This document shows positions 55,425 to 64,000 of a DNA stretch of 64,000 bases, piece by piece; position 1 is the first letter of the stretch; each line of letters opens with the position of its first letter. This DNA comes from Paraburkholderia bryophila (GTDB lineage: Bacteria; Pseudomonadota; Gammaproteobacteria; Burkholderiales; Burkholderiaceae): positions 310,001-374,000 of the forward strand of contig NZ_QLTK01000001.1 in the NCBI RefSeq assembly GCF_003269035.1. The letters are read 5' to 3'. A model generated the notes under the pieces. That model was not told where the DNA came from, did no database searches, and saw only the letters and a list, made by a program, of their open reading frames with translations. The translations under genes and the position numbers were made by a program.

Positions 55425-57830
55425 TTACTGCTTCGCCGACGCCGCCAGTTGCTGCCACGTCTCGACGATCGAGTCCGGGTTCAGCGAGATCGACGCGATG
55501 CCTTCGTCCGTCAGCCATTGCGCGAAGTCCGGATGATCCGACGGACCCTGGCCGCAAATGCCGACGTACTTGTTCAGGCGCAAGCAGGTTTCGATCGCAC
55601 GCTTGAGCAGGAACTTGACAGCCGGATCGCGTTCGTCGAAATCGACAGCCAGCAGTTCCATGCCCGAGTCGCGATCGAGGCCCAGCGTCAGTTGCGTCAG
55701 GTCGTTCGAACCGATCGAGAAACCGTCGAAGAATTGCAGGAATTCTTCGGCGAGGATCGCGTTCGACGGCACTTCGCACATCATGATCAGGCGCAGGCCC
55801 TGCTCGCCGCGCTTCAGGCCGAACTTGCCGAGCAGCCCGATCACGCGCTCCGCCTGCTTCAGCGTGCGCACGAACGGCACCATGATCTCGACGTTGTCGA
55901 GACCCATCTCTTCGCGCACCTTCTTCAGCGCGACGCATTCCATCTGGAACGCTTCGGCGAAGTCGTCGGCGATGTAGCGCGACGCGCCACGGAAACCCAG
56001 CATCGGGTTCTCTTCGTCCGGCTCGTAGCGCGAACCGCCGATCAGCTTCTTGTACTCGTTCGACTTGAAGTCCGACAGACGCACGATCACGGGCTTCGGA
56101 TAGAACGCCGCGGCAATCGTCGCGATCCCTTCGGTGAGCTTGTCGACGTAGAACGCACGCGGCGACGCATGACCGCGCGCGACGCTTTCCACGGCCTTCT
56201 TCAGGTCCTGGTCGATGTTCGGGTACTCGAGAATCGCCTTCGGGTGCACGCCGATGTTGTTGTTGATGATGAACTCGAGCCGCGCCAGACCCACGCCTGC
56301 ATTCGGCAGTTGCGAGAAGTCGAAGGCCAGTTGCGGATTGCCGACGTTCATCATGATCTTCACCGGAATCGGCGGCAGTTCGCCGCGCTGCACTTCGGTG
56401 ATTTCGGTTTCGAGCAGGCCGTCGTAGATCTTGCCTTCGTCGCCTTCCGCGCACGAGACCGTGACCAGCGCGCCTTCCTTCAGCACGTCGGTCGCGTCGC
56501 CGCAGCCGACCACCGCCGGCACGCCCAGCTCACGCGCGATAATCGCCGCGTGGCAGGTGCGCCCGCCGCGGTTCGTGACGATCGCCGACGCGCGCTTCAT
56601 GACCGGCTCCCAGTTCGGGTCGGTCATGTCGGCGACCAGCACGTCGCCCGGTTGCACGCGGTCCATTTCCGACGGATCGTGGATCACGCGCACCGGACCC
56701 GCGCCGATCTTCTGACCGATCGCGCGGCCCGTGGCCAGCACGTTCGACTGACCCTTCAGCTTGAAGCGCTGCTCGGCCTTGCCCGCGGCCTGGCTCTTCA
56801 CCGTTTCCGGACGCGCCTGCAGAATGAAGATCTTGCCGTCGCGGCCGTCTTTGCCCCACTCGATGTCCATCGGACGCTCGTAGTGTTTTTCGATGATGAC
56901 GGCGTATTTGGCGAGTTCGATCACGTCTTCGTCGGTGATCGAAAAGCGATTGCGCTGCTCGTGCGCCACGTCGACGGTCTTCACGCGGCCTTCTTCGCCG
57001 GCCTTCGTGAATTCCATCTTGATCAGCTTCGAGCCGATCGAGCGACGGATGATCGGGTATTTGCCTTGCGCGAGCGTGGTCTTGAAGACGTAGAACTCGT
57101 CCGGATTCACGGCGCCCTGCACCACCGTTTCGCCCAGGCCATAGCTCGACGTGATGAACACGGCGTCTTTGAAGCCCGATTCGGTGTCCAGCGTGAACAT
57201 CACGCCGGCCGCGCCGACGTCCGAGCGCACCATGCGCTGCACGCCCGCCGACAACGCGACTTCAGCATGCGTGAAGCCCTTGTGGACGCGATAGGAGATA
57301 GCGCGGTCGTTGTAGAGCGACGCGAACACGTGCTTCATGCGGTCGAGCACGTCTTCCACGCCGACCACGTTGAGGTAGCTTTCCTGCTGACCCGCGAACG
57401 AGGCGTCCGGCAAGTCTTCCGCCGTGGCCGAGGAGCGCACGGCGAACGACAGCTCTTCAGGCGAGCTGTTTTGCAGGACGTCGAACCCTGCGCGAATGTC
57501 CGCTTCGAGCTGCGGCTGCATCGGCGCGTCGACGATCCATTGACGGATCTCCTTGCCGGCTTCGGCGAGCGCCTTCACGTCGTCGACGTCGAGCGTCTCG
57601 AGACGTTTGGCGATGCGTTCGGTCAGATTGTTGTGATTCAGGAAGTCGCGGAACGCCAGCGCCGTCGTAGCGAAACCGGTGGGCACGCGCACGCCGGCCT
57701 CGGCGAGTTGACTGATCATCTCGCCAAGCGACGCATTCTTGCCACCGACAATCTCCACGTCGGTCATTCGCAACTGCTCGAACGGAACTACATACGCCTT
57801 GTCCTTTGCGACGGTAACTACGTTAGTCAT
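55425..57830 (-). CDS. ppsA: Phosphoenolpyruvate synthase
   Basis: 801 residues from the ATG at 57830 with AGGGG six bases upstream. Makes PEP from pyruvate and ATP. N-terminal ATP-grasp part ([37 protein letters not shown]), the phospho-histidine motif [18 protein letters not shown] with H427, and the C-terminal PEP/pyruvate TIM barrel ([53 protein letters not shown]). Divergent from ppsR, whose product regulates it by phosphorylating the active-site threonine region. Confidence 0.96.
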   Translation of the reverse strand: MTNVVTVAKDKAYVVPFEQLRMTDVEIVGGKNASLGEMISQLAEAGVRVPTGFATTALAFRDFLNHNNLTERIAKRLETLDVDDVKALAEAGKEIRQWIVDAPMQPQLEADIRAGFDVLQNSSPEELSFAVRSSATAEDLPDASFAGQQESYLNVVGVEDVLDRMKHVFASLYNDRAISYRVHKGFTHAEVALSAGVQRMVRSDVGAAGVMFTLDTESGFKDAVFITSSYGLGETVVQGAVNPDEFYVFKTTLAQGKYPIIRRSIGSKLIKMEFTKAGEEGRVKTVDVAHEQRNRFSITDEDVIELAKYAVIIEKHYERPMDIEWGKDGRDGKIFILQARPETVKSQAAGKAEQRFKLKGQSNVLATGRAIGQKIGAGPVRVIHDPSEMDRVQPGDVLVADMTDPNWEPVMKRASAIVTNRGGRTCHAAIIARELGVPAVVGCGDATDVLKEGALVTVSCAEGDEGKIYDGLLETEITEVQRGELPPIPVKIMMNVGNPQLAFDFSQLPNAGVGLARLEFIINNNIGVHPKAILEYPNIDQDLKKAVESVARGHASPRAFYVDKLTEGIATIAAAFYPKPVIVRLSDFKSNEYKKLIGGSRYEPDEENPMLGFRGASRYIADDFAEAFQMECVALKKVREEMGLDNVEIMVPFVRTLKQAERVIGLLGKFGLKRGEQGLRLIMMCEVPSNAILAEEFLQFFDGFSIGSNDLTQLTLGLDRDSGMELLAVDFDERDPAVKFLLKRAIETCLRLNKYVGICGQGPSDHPDFAQWLTDEGIASISLNPDSIVETWQQLAASAKQ

Positions 57831-58399
57831 ACAAGCCCCTAAGTGTGAAAGAAATTCACGGCTGTGCAAGTGGGCTCGAACGCGAGACGCCCATTGGGAG
57901 CGTGCTCTCGCGTCTTGCACAACCTGTTGGAGAAGCAATCGCGACACAGCACGGTAAAGCGGCCACGGCCGGTAAAAAGCGCCACGGCGATGCCGCAAAT
58001 GTGCAAATGGCCGGATGCGCGACGAAGAACGCGAATGGACGAATTTACCGATCAATCCACCACATTCACCGCACGTTACCGACCGAAGGCGACGCGTTGA
58101 ACGACCGTTCAAGGTAAGTTAGACGCCAATCGCCTGCAATTGCTTATCCAACAGGTTGCCGCTATTCTACCGTGCCGACTCTCAAAATGTGACTGTCGGA
58201 CGAGAATTGCGCCTCGAAACGCGCGCCGGACCGGCCAGCGGGCTTTTGCGAGTCCCCTGCGTCATCCGCACGCAATTGTGGTGCCCACGGCGCGCCGTGC
58301 CGATCCGCTGCATGCACCGGTTAGCCACCGGGCAGCGAGGTCCGCGCGGCGATGTTTTATTCGAGCGCTGTTTTCCGCTCACGTTCCCCAGCCCCACTG
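57831..58399. promoter_or_regulatory. Divergent control region between ppsA and ppsR
   Basis: 569 bp without a supported gene. Next to the ppsA ribosome site lies a dyad GTGAA-AGAAA-TTCAC (57845-57859) that could be an operator. A further imperfect inverted repeat (CGCGAGA and TCTCGCG) lies near 57880-57912. No canonical promoter could be assigned with confidence. Confidence 0.45.
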
Positions 58400-59215
58400 A
58401 TGCCGCCCACCGTATTCATCGTCTCCGACGGTACCGGGATCACTGCCGAAACCTTCGCGCATTCGATCCTCTCCCAGTTCGACCAGAAATTCCGTCTGGT
58501 TCGCGTGCCTTTCGTCGACTCGACGGAAAAGGCCTACGCCACCCTCGAAAAGATCAACGAGGCGATTGCGCAAGACGGCCGCCGGCCGATCGTGTTCACC
58601 ACGCTGGTGGACAGCGCGTCGAACCAGATCGTCAAAGGCTCGAACGCGTTGGTGCTGGACATGTTTCAGACCTTCGTCGAGCCGCTCGAACAGGAACTGG
58701 AACTGAAGTCGAGCCACGCCATGGGTCGTGGCCACCAGAACGCGGACACCGAGGAATACAAGAACCGGATCGAGGCGATCAACTTTTCGCTCGCGCATGA
58801 CGACGGTCAATCGAACCGCAATCTGGCCGACGCCGACGTGATTCTGGTCGGCGTGTCGCGTAGCGGCAAAACGCCGACGAGCCTGTATCTGGCCATGCAG
58901 TACGGCGTGAAGGCGGCAAACTATCCGCTGATTCCGGAAGACTTCGAACGCGGCAAACTGCCTACGCCCTTGCTCGCGCATCGTCAGAAGATGTTTGGGT
59001 TGTCGATCGATCCGCAGCGGCTGTCCGAAATCCGCAACGAGCGACGGCCAGGCAGCAAATACGCCGCGCCGGAAAACTGCCGTTATGAGATCAACGAAGC
59101 CGAAGCGATGATGCGGCGTGAAGGGGTGAAGTGGTTATCGTCGACGCACAAGTCGATCGAAGAGATCGCGACGACGATCCTGCAGGAGATCAAGCTGGAT
59201 CGGCAGGCTTACTGA
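58400..59215 (+). CDS. ppsR: PEP synthase regulatory protein (kinase/pyrophosphorylase)
   Basis: 271 residues from the ATG at 58400 ([24 protein letters not shown]), the family start; an upstream ATG at 58352 has a GAGG site but adds an unusual leader. DUF299 family with the P-loop [11 protein letters not shown] (151-161) and the C-terminal [23 protein letters not shown]. It inactivates PpsA by ADP-dependent phosphorylation and reactivates it by phosphate-dependent pyrophosphorylysis. Confidence 0.94.
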   Translation: MPPTVFIVSDGTGITAETFAHSILSQFDQKFRLVRVPFVDSTEKAYATLEKINEAIAQDGRRPIVFTTLVDSASNQIVKGSNALVLDMFQTFVEPLEQELELKSSHAMGRGHQNADTEEYKNRIEAINFSLAHDDGQSNRNLADADVILVGVSRSGKTPTSLYLAMQYGVKAANYPLIPEDFERGKLPTPLLAHRQKMFGLSIDPQRLSEIRNERRPGSKYAAPENCRYEINEAEAMMRREGVKWLSSTHKSIEEIATTILQEIKLDRQAY

Positions 59216-59258
59216 GCTTGCTGCCGGAAGTGGTTCACGCGATTCACTCGGTTCACGG

Positions 59259-59284
59259 GGGCGCCTGACACGGCGCCCTTTTTT
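59259..59284 (+). terminator. Intrinsic terminator of ppsR
   Basis: GGGCGCC-TGACAC-GGCGCCC followed by T6, 43 bp after the ppsR stop. Confidence 0.9.
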
Positions 59285-59315
59285 ACGGCTATACGGCGGC
59301 TATACGACTATTAGG

Positions 59316-60101
59316 CTACGCGCTTGCCCGCTGCTGCCGGCATTGCTCGAACACACAAACCGCGGCGGCCGCCGCCACATTGAGCGACTCCATGCCGCCC
59401 GGCTGGGGAATCGTCACCCGCAACGACACCGCGTCGCGCCAGATCTGCGATACGCCCGCCCCTTCGTTGCCGAACACCCATGCGAGCGGTCCGCTCAGAT
59501 CGCAATCGTAGATGGCCTCGGCGCCATGCGAATCCGTGATCACGATCGGCACCGCGAGGCGTTCGATCAGCGACTGCGTGTCGACGTCCTCGTGAATCTG
59601 CAGCAGGAAGTGCGCGCCCATGCCCGAGCGCAAGACTTTCGACGACCACGCGTACGCCGTGCCCGACGCGCAGAACACCTGCTGAATGCCGGCCGCCGCC
59701 GCGCTGCGCAGAATCGAACCGACGTTGCCGGCGTCCTGCACGCCGTCGAGCACCAGACAGGTCTGCGCGACCGTGTCGGGCAGCGGCGGATCGAGCTTGT
59801 CGACCAGCAGCAGAATCCCCACACCATGCACGACGTTCGACAACTGCCCGAACAACGCATCCGGCAGCGTCACGACGCGATGCTGTTCGACACGCGCGAC
59901 GATCGCCCGCGCTTCGTCGTGAGCCAGCGCACCGTCGGTGACGACGCACAGTTCCGGTTGCCCGGCGACCTCGAGAAACGCGCTCGCGAGATGAAAACCT
60001 TCGAGCAACGCCTGAGCGCCGCGACGCTGTTGATGCGTCGAGCCGGCCAATGCCTTGAGGCGTTTATAGAGCGGATTGTCCCGCGAGGTGATAGCTTTCA
60101 C
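59316..60101 (-). CDS. TrmH/SpoU-family RNA 2'-O-methyltransferase
   Basis: 261 residues. An N-terminal substrate-binding part (ITSRDNPLYKRLKALAGSTHQQRRGAQALLEGFHL) precedes the SpoU knot: motif 1 LDGVQDAGNVGSILRSAAAAGI, motif 2 AWVFGNEGAGVS, motif 3 TIPQPGGMESLNVAAAAAVCVFE. It uses S-adenosylmethionine to methylate a ribose in rRNA or tRNA; the exact target is not readable. It sits 77 bp downstream of rnhB on the same strand. Confidence 0.92.
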   Translation of the reverse strand: MKAITSRDNPLYKRLKALAGSTHQQRRGAQALLEGFHLASAFLEVAGQPELCVVTDGALAHDEARAIVARVEQHRVVTLPDALFGQLSNVVHGVGILLLVDKLDPPLPDTVAQTCLVLDGVQDAGNVGSILRSAAAAGIQQVFCASGTAYAWSSKVLRSGMGAHFLLQIHEDVDTQSLIERLAVPIVITDSHGAEAIYDCDLSGPLAWVFGNEGAGVSQIWRDAVSLRVTIPQPGGMESLNVAAAAAVCVFEQCRQQRASA

Positions 60102-60178
60102 AGGCAGCGAAGACAGTGAGAATGAGGAAAGAATGAACGACGCGCCGTGATGCCACGCGCACGGCGCTCACTGAAAAA

Positions 60179-60934
60179 TCAGATGCCGCTGCGTTCGCCG
60201 AAGGCGTCGTCGTCGGGCGTCGCGTCGGTCAGCGTGACGGGCATGACGACGATTTCACCCGCCGGCAGACGCGTGGCGGTGCCAAAGCGCAGATGCGCTT
60301 CACGCACCGGCGCGAACGAGCGCCGATGATGCTCGCACGGCCCATGTTCACGCAGCGCCGCGAGATGTTGCGGCGTGCCGTAGCCGGCATGGGCATTGAA
60401 TCCGTACACCGGGAAACGCTGATGCAATTCGAGCAGCATCCGGTCGCGCGTGACTTTAGCCAGAATCGACGCCGCCGAAATGCTTTTGACGAGCGCGTCG
60501 CCGCCGATCACCGCCTCGCTGCGCACGCTCAGCGTCGGGCAGCGATTACCGTCGATCTTGACCAGCGTCGGCACGACGGCGAGACCTTCCACCGCGCGCT
60601 TCATTGCCAGCATGGTGGCATGCAGGATATTCAGCGAATCGATTTCCTCGACGCTCGCCGACGCGATGCAGTAAGCCAGTGCCCGGTTGACGATCTTGTC
60701 GTACAGTTCGTCGCGCTTTTTCGCCGTGAGCGCCTTCGAATCGTCGAGGCCGCGAATCATCGGCTTCGACGGGTCGAAGATCACCGCCGCCGCGACCACC
60801 GGACCGGCCAGCGGGCCACGCCCGGCTTCGTCGACACCACAGACGACGTCGTCCGGCGTTTCGAAGTTCAGGCCGACCTGCTCCGCCGCGGCGCCTGCCA
60901 CGGTCTTGCGGCGCGGTGCGCGCGCACCGGTCAC
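60179..60934 (-). CDS. rnhB: Ribonuclease HII
   Basis: 251 residues. The core has the catalytic set: [20 protein letters not shown] (D-E-x-G), KIDGNRCP (Asp) and the [21 protein letters not shown] block with its Asp. Removes misincorporated ribonucleotides and RNA primers. N- and C-terminal extensions (a basic [14 protein letters not shown] start; a tail after HLRFG) are longer than usual. Overlaps lpxB by 4 bp, so translation is coupled. Confidence 0.94.
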   Translation of the reverse strand: MTGARAPRRKTVAGAAAEQVGLNFETPDDVVCGVDEAGRGPLAGPVVAAAVIFDPSKPMIRGLDDSKALTAKKRDELYDKIVNRALAYCIASASVEEIDSLNILHATMLAMKRAVEGLAVVPTLVKIDGNRCPTLSVRSEAVIGGDALVKSISAASILAKVTRDRMLLELHQRFPVYGFNAHAGYGTPQHLAALREHGPCEHHRRSFAPVREAHLRFGTATRLPAGEIVVMPVTLTDATPDDDAFGERSGI

Positions 60935-62100
60935 GGCCGCGCCTTACGCGTTTCGACGACGTTCGCCACGACTTCCGCCGCACGCTGCGCCGTATTCTGC
61001 TTCAGCACGTGATGCATCTCCGTGAAAATTTCCGTCAGCGTGCGCCGGTTGCCTTCGTCGCGCAACTGTTTCAGCGTGGCCTCGGCCAGCGCTTGCGGCG
61101 TGGCGAAGTGCTGCAGGATTTCCGGCACGACGAAACGCCCCGCCAGAATGTTCGGCAGCCCAACGTACGGCAGATAGCCCTGGCGGCGCATGATCTGCCC
61201 GGTCAGCCAGGGCACCTTGTAGGAGATCACCATCGGTTTTTTCAGCAGCGCGGCTTCCAGCGTCACGGTGCCGCTCTTCACGAGGATCGCGTCGGCCGCG
61301 GTCATGGCGAGTTGCGACTGGCCGTCGGTGATCGTCAGCGCGAGGCCGGGATGCGAGTCGACTAGCGGCCGCAGCATTTCGCGCAATGCCGGCGTGGCGG
61401 CCGGCATCACGAAACGCAGACCGGGCTCCTGGTGCTGCATCATTTCCATCGCCGCGAAGAATGTCGGACCGATCAGATCGATCTCGGAGCGCCGGCTGCC
61501 GGGCAGCACCGCGATGATCGGACCGTCTTGCGCAAGACCGAGCGCGCGGCGTGCGCCGAGCGTATCGGGTACCAGCGGAATCTCGTCGGCCAGCGGATGC
61601 CCCACGTACGACGCCGCGATGCCCGCTTTCTCCAGCAGCGCGGTTTCGAACGGGAAGACGCACATCATGTGGTCGACCGCTTTGGCGATCTTCTTGATGC
61701 GTCCGCCGCGCCACGCCCAGATGGACGGACACACGAAGTGAACGGTCGGAATGCCGGCATCGCGCAACGCGTGCTCGAGCCCGAAGTTGAAATCGGGCGC
61801 GTCCACGCCGACGAACACCGACGGCGGCTCCGCCAGCAGTTGGCGCTTCAGTTCGTTACGGATGGCGAGAATGCTGGGAATATGCCTCAGTGCTTCGACA
61901 TAGCCGCGCACCGTCAGCTTGTCCATTGGCCAGTGGGCGTCGAAGCCCGTGGCGCTCATGCGCGGACCGCCGATCCCGTAGTACTGGGTGCCGGTGGGCA
62001 GACGGCTCGCGAGGCCGTCGAGCAGCGACGCCGCGAGCAGGTCGCCGGACGGTTCGCCGGCCACCATCGCGACGCGCAGCGGATTGGGTTGCAATGCCAT
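60931..62100 (-). CDS. lpxB: Lipid-A-disaccharide synthase
   Basis: 389 residues. Joins UDP-2,3-diacylglucosamine and lipid X in lipid A synthesis. GT19 blocks [83 protein letters not shown] and [16 protein letters not shown] are present. It starts 4 bp after the lpxA stop. Confidence 0.96.
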   Translation of the reverse strand: MALQPNPLRVAMVAGEPSGDLLAASLLDGLASRLPTGTQYYGIGGPRMSATGFDAHWPMDKLTVRGYVEALRHIPSILAIRNELKRQLLAEPPSVFVGVDAPDFNFGLEHALRDAGIPTVHFVCPSIWAWRGGRIKKIAKAVDHMMCVFPFETALLEKAGIAASYVGHPLADEIPLVPDTLGARRALGLAQDGPIIAVLPGSRRSEIDLIGPTFFAAMEMMQHQEPGLRFVMPAATPALREMLRPLVDSHPGLALTITDGQSQLAMTAADAILVKSGTVTLEAALLKKPMVISYKVPWLTGQIMRRQGYLPYVGLPNILAGRFVVPEILQHFATPQALAEATLKQLRDEGNRRTLTEIFTEMHHVLKQNTAQRAAEVVANVVETRKARP

Positions 62101-62103
62101 CGC

Positions 62104-62892
62104 TTAGCGGATGATGCCGCGTTGCGACAGTTCGATGAACGCGAGTAGCGTCTGCACCGGTTCGTCGCCGTCGCCACCCGCGGAGGCCAATTCGCGCAAC
62201 TGCACCTTCGCTTCTTCCAGCGACAGGCCATTCTTGTAAAGCAGGCGATAGGCCGAGCGCAGCGCCGAAATCGCGTCGGGCGAGAAGCCGCGGCGGCGCA
62301 GCCCTTCGACGTTGATGCCGTGCGGCTCCGCCTTGTTGCCGGCCGCGATCACGAACGGCGGAATGTCCTGCACCAGCGCCGACGCACCGCCCAGCATGGA
62401 GTGCGCGCCGATGCGCACGAACTGATGCACGCCCGACATGCCGCCGACGATAGCGTGGTCGCCGATCGTCACGTGACCGGCCATCTGCGCGTTGCTCGAC
62501 AGAATGACGTTATTGCCGACGTGGCAGTCGTGCCCGATATGCACGTACGCCATGATCCAGTTGTCGTCGCCGAGCGTGGTGACGCCCGCGTCCTGCACCG
62601 TGCCGGTGTGGATCGTGGTGAATTCGCGGATCGTGTTGCGGTTGCCGATTACGAGCCGGGTCGGCTCGTCTTTGTACTTCATGTCCTGCGGTCGGCCGCC
62701 GACCGATGCGTAGTGGCCGATCCGGTTGTCTTCGCCGAGCGTGGTGTGACCTTCGATCACGCTATGCGAGCCGACCGTACTCCGCGCGCCGATCGTGACA
62801 TGTGCGCCGATCACGGCATACGGTCCGATTTCGACGGACTCGTCGACTTGTGCGCCCGGTTCGACGATCGCAGTGGGATGAATCCTGCTCAT
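62104..62892 (-). CDS. lpxA: UDP-N-acetylglucosamine acyltransferase
   Basis: 262 residues from the ATG at 62892, the standard length. First step of lipid A synthesis. Left-handed beta-helix of hexapeptide repeats (residues 1-185) with the catalytic His at about 121 ([15 protein letters not shown]), then the helical C-terminus ([25 protein letters not shown]). The frame continues upstream to 63018, but family length and the [14 protein letters not shown] start decide for 62892. Confidence 0.96.
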   Translation of the reverse strand: MSRIHPTAIVEPGAQVDESVEIGPYAVIGAHVTIGARSTVGSHSVIEGHTTLGEDNRIGHYASVGGRPQDMKYKDEPTRLVIGNRNTIREFTTIHTGTVQDAGVTTLGDDNWIMAYVHIGHDCHVGNNVILSSNAQMAGHVTIGDHAIVGGMSGVHQFVRIGAHSMLGGASALVQDIPPFVIAAGNKAEPHGINVEGLRRRGFSPDAISALRSAYRLLYKNGLSLEEAKVQLRELASAGGDGDEPVQTLLAFIELSQRGIIR

Positions 62893-62984
62893 GCGTCCTC
62901 GCTTCTGATTCTGTTGCGTTGTCTGATGGGCCCGGGCGATGCCGGCCGCGCCGGCGTCGAGCCACAGGCTGACCGGACGCTGAC

Positions 62985-63449
62985 TTAAGCGTCCTTGTCC
63001 GTGTGCCGCACCGCGCACATCAGGTCGGCTTCCGCCGCCACGACGCCATCCACTTCGGCGCGCGCCTTGAACTTCCAGATGCCGCGCATATGACGTTCGA
63101 ACGTGCAGTTCAGGATCAACTGGTCGCCCGGCTCCACCACGCGCTTGAAGCGCGCATTGTCGATACCGACGAACAGGTACAGCGTGTTCGTCGGATCGCT
63201 CGGCTCTTCCGAGAACGTCAGCAGCGCGGCGGTTTGCGCGAGCGCCTCGAGGATCAGCACGCCGGGCATGACCGGACGGGTCGGGAAATGCCCCTGGAAG
63301 TACGGCTCGTTGATCGACACGTTCTTCAACGCTTTGATGCGCTTGTGCGGCTCGAGTTCGAGCACCCGGTCGACCAGCAGTATCGGGTAGCGATGTGGCA
63401 GCAGCGTGAGAATCTTATGAATGTCGAGATTGATTTTTTCGGTGCTCAT
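62985..63449 (-). CDS. fabZ: 3-hydroxyacyl-ACP dehydratase FabZ
   Basis: 154 residues from the ATG at 63449 ([29 protein letters not shown]). Hot-dog fold with catalytic H54 ([14 protein letters not shown]) and E68 (LILEALAQ). Dehydrates 3-hydroxyacyl-ACP in fatty-acid elongation and competes with LpxA for hydroxymyristoyl-ACP, hence the clustering. Longer in-frame reading to 63557 is not supported. Confidence 0.96.
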   Translation of the reverse strand: MSTEKINLDIHKILTLLPHRYPILLVDRVLELEPHKRIKALKNVSINEPYFQGHFPTRPVMPGVLILEALAQTAALLTFSEEPSDPTNTLYLFVGIDNARFKRVVEPGDQLILNCTFERHMRGIWKFKARAEVDGVVAAEADLMCAVRHTDKDA

Positions 63450-63644
63450 GGTGTTTCTGCTCACGCATTGACTGCGCGATGATGACTGCGAATGCTGGTG
63501 CAGGTGGGTTGGTAACGCGTGCTGCCGGCGCTCGCCCTGACCCGGCGGCCGTGCCACCCGGTCACGGCAACCGACGTTGCTTCTGATGCTAGCCCGCCAT
63601 TTTACGCGGTGCCGGCAAGCCGTCCGGCGAATTACTTCGCGAAC

Positions 63645-64000
63645 TCAGGCTTGCTCGTCTGCGGAATTGCTTGCTGCCGGGTTATCCGTTGCGTTCGACG
63701 AGTTCGACGATGTGCTTGACGTGGCAGCCGTCGGCTTGTCCGCCGCCGCGTTTTCGAGCGCCTTGATACGATCGCGCAGTTTGCCGATATTGCGCAGCAA
63801 CGCCGCGCTCTTGTTCCAGTCGGCGTGATTCACGGCCGGGAACGCGCTGGTGTACATCCCGGGCTTCGACAAGGACTTCGATACACCGGACTGCGCCGTA
63901 ACGATCACGTAGTCGGCGAGCGTCACATGGCCGGCAATGCCGACCGCGCCGCCGATCATGCAATGACGGCCAATCGTGGTGCTGCCCGCAATGCCCGCAC
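63645..64000 (-). CDS. lpxD: UDP-3-O-acylglucosamine N-acyltransferase, C-terminal part (5' end outside window)
   Basis: About 118 C-terminal residues; the frame is open to the right edge. The hexapeptide-repeat end ([40 protein letters not shown]) and the helical part after it ([25 protein letters not shown]) are LpxD-like. A Ser/Asn/Ala-rich tail ([24 protein letters not shown]) is a taxon-specific extension. Third step of lipid A synthesis; order lpxD-fabZ-lpxA-lpxB is standard. The 195-bp gap to fabZ holds no gene I can support. Confidence 0.93.
   Translation of the reverse strand, partial: AGIAGSTTIGRHCMIGGAVGIAGHVTLADYVIVTAQSGVSKSLSKPGMYTSAFPAVNHADWNKSAALLRNIGKLRDRIKALENAAADKPTAATSSTSSNSSNATDNPAASNSADEQA

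Overview
The window is GC-rich DNA with a gene order typical of Burkholderiaceae, most likely Paraburkholderia or Burkholderia. The support is the housekeeping right half: lpxD-fabZ-lpxA-lpxB-rnhB-trmH, ppsR/ppsA, nfeD/stomatin, smpB/ratA/rnfH and guaB-guaA. No rRNA, tRNA, CRISPR array or intact insertion sequence was recognised.

Region 1 (1-35.2 kb) is a large accessory secretion locus. It holds a two-partner-secretion transporter (TpsB, cut by the left edge) and a giant filamentous-haemagglutinin-type exoprotein of about 4282 aa (13913-26761). Dispersed type II secretion genes are gspK at 3.6 kb, gspF-gspH at 10-12 kb and gspI-gspJ at 34-35 kb. There is a secreted PstS/DING-like phosphate-binding-type protein (12298-13629) and three tandem TPR proteins with C-terminal GT-B glycosyltransferase-like domains (27072-33882). 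A cell-surface-signalling cassette comprises an STN-TonB fusion protein, an ECF sigma factor and a FecR-like anti-sigma factor (7563-9883). The content strongly resembles the Pseudomonas aeruginosa PUMA3(Vre)-Hxc-Pdt locus, but it is scattered and has added genes: a DUF4915 protein, two unknown proteins, and a domesticated IS4-type transposase fused to a Phd antitoxin domain.

A directional, partly palindromic motif (core AAATGkTCCGTACCATTCG) recurs upstream of pstS-like, the TPR operon and gspI. Degenerate copies lie upstream of gspF, fhaB and probably the gspK unit. It is the best candidate for the element that makes these scattered units one regulon.

Region 2 (35.4-40.5 kb) is a sugar ABC transporter (ATPase, permease, binding protein) with L-fuconate dehydratase, pointing to uptake and breakdown of L-fucose or a related 6-deoxy sugar.

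Region 3 (40.7-46.9 kb) holds a Upf1-like helicase with a C-terminal DUF2726 nuclease-like domain, an AI-2E family permease and a HipBA toxin-antitoxin pair with a readable promoter/operator.

Region 4 (47-64 kb) is core genome: guanine nucleotide synthesis (guaA, guaB), trans-translation (smpB), PEP synthase with its regulatory kinase/phosphatase, an rRNA/tRNA methyltransferase, RNase HII and lipid A biosynthesis, ending inside lpxD at the right edge.
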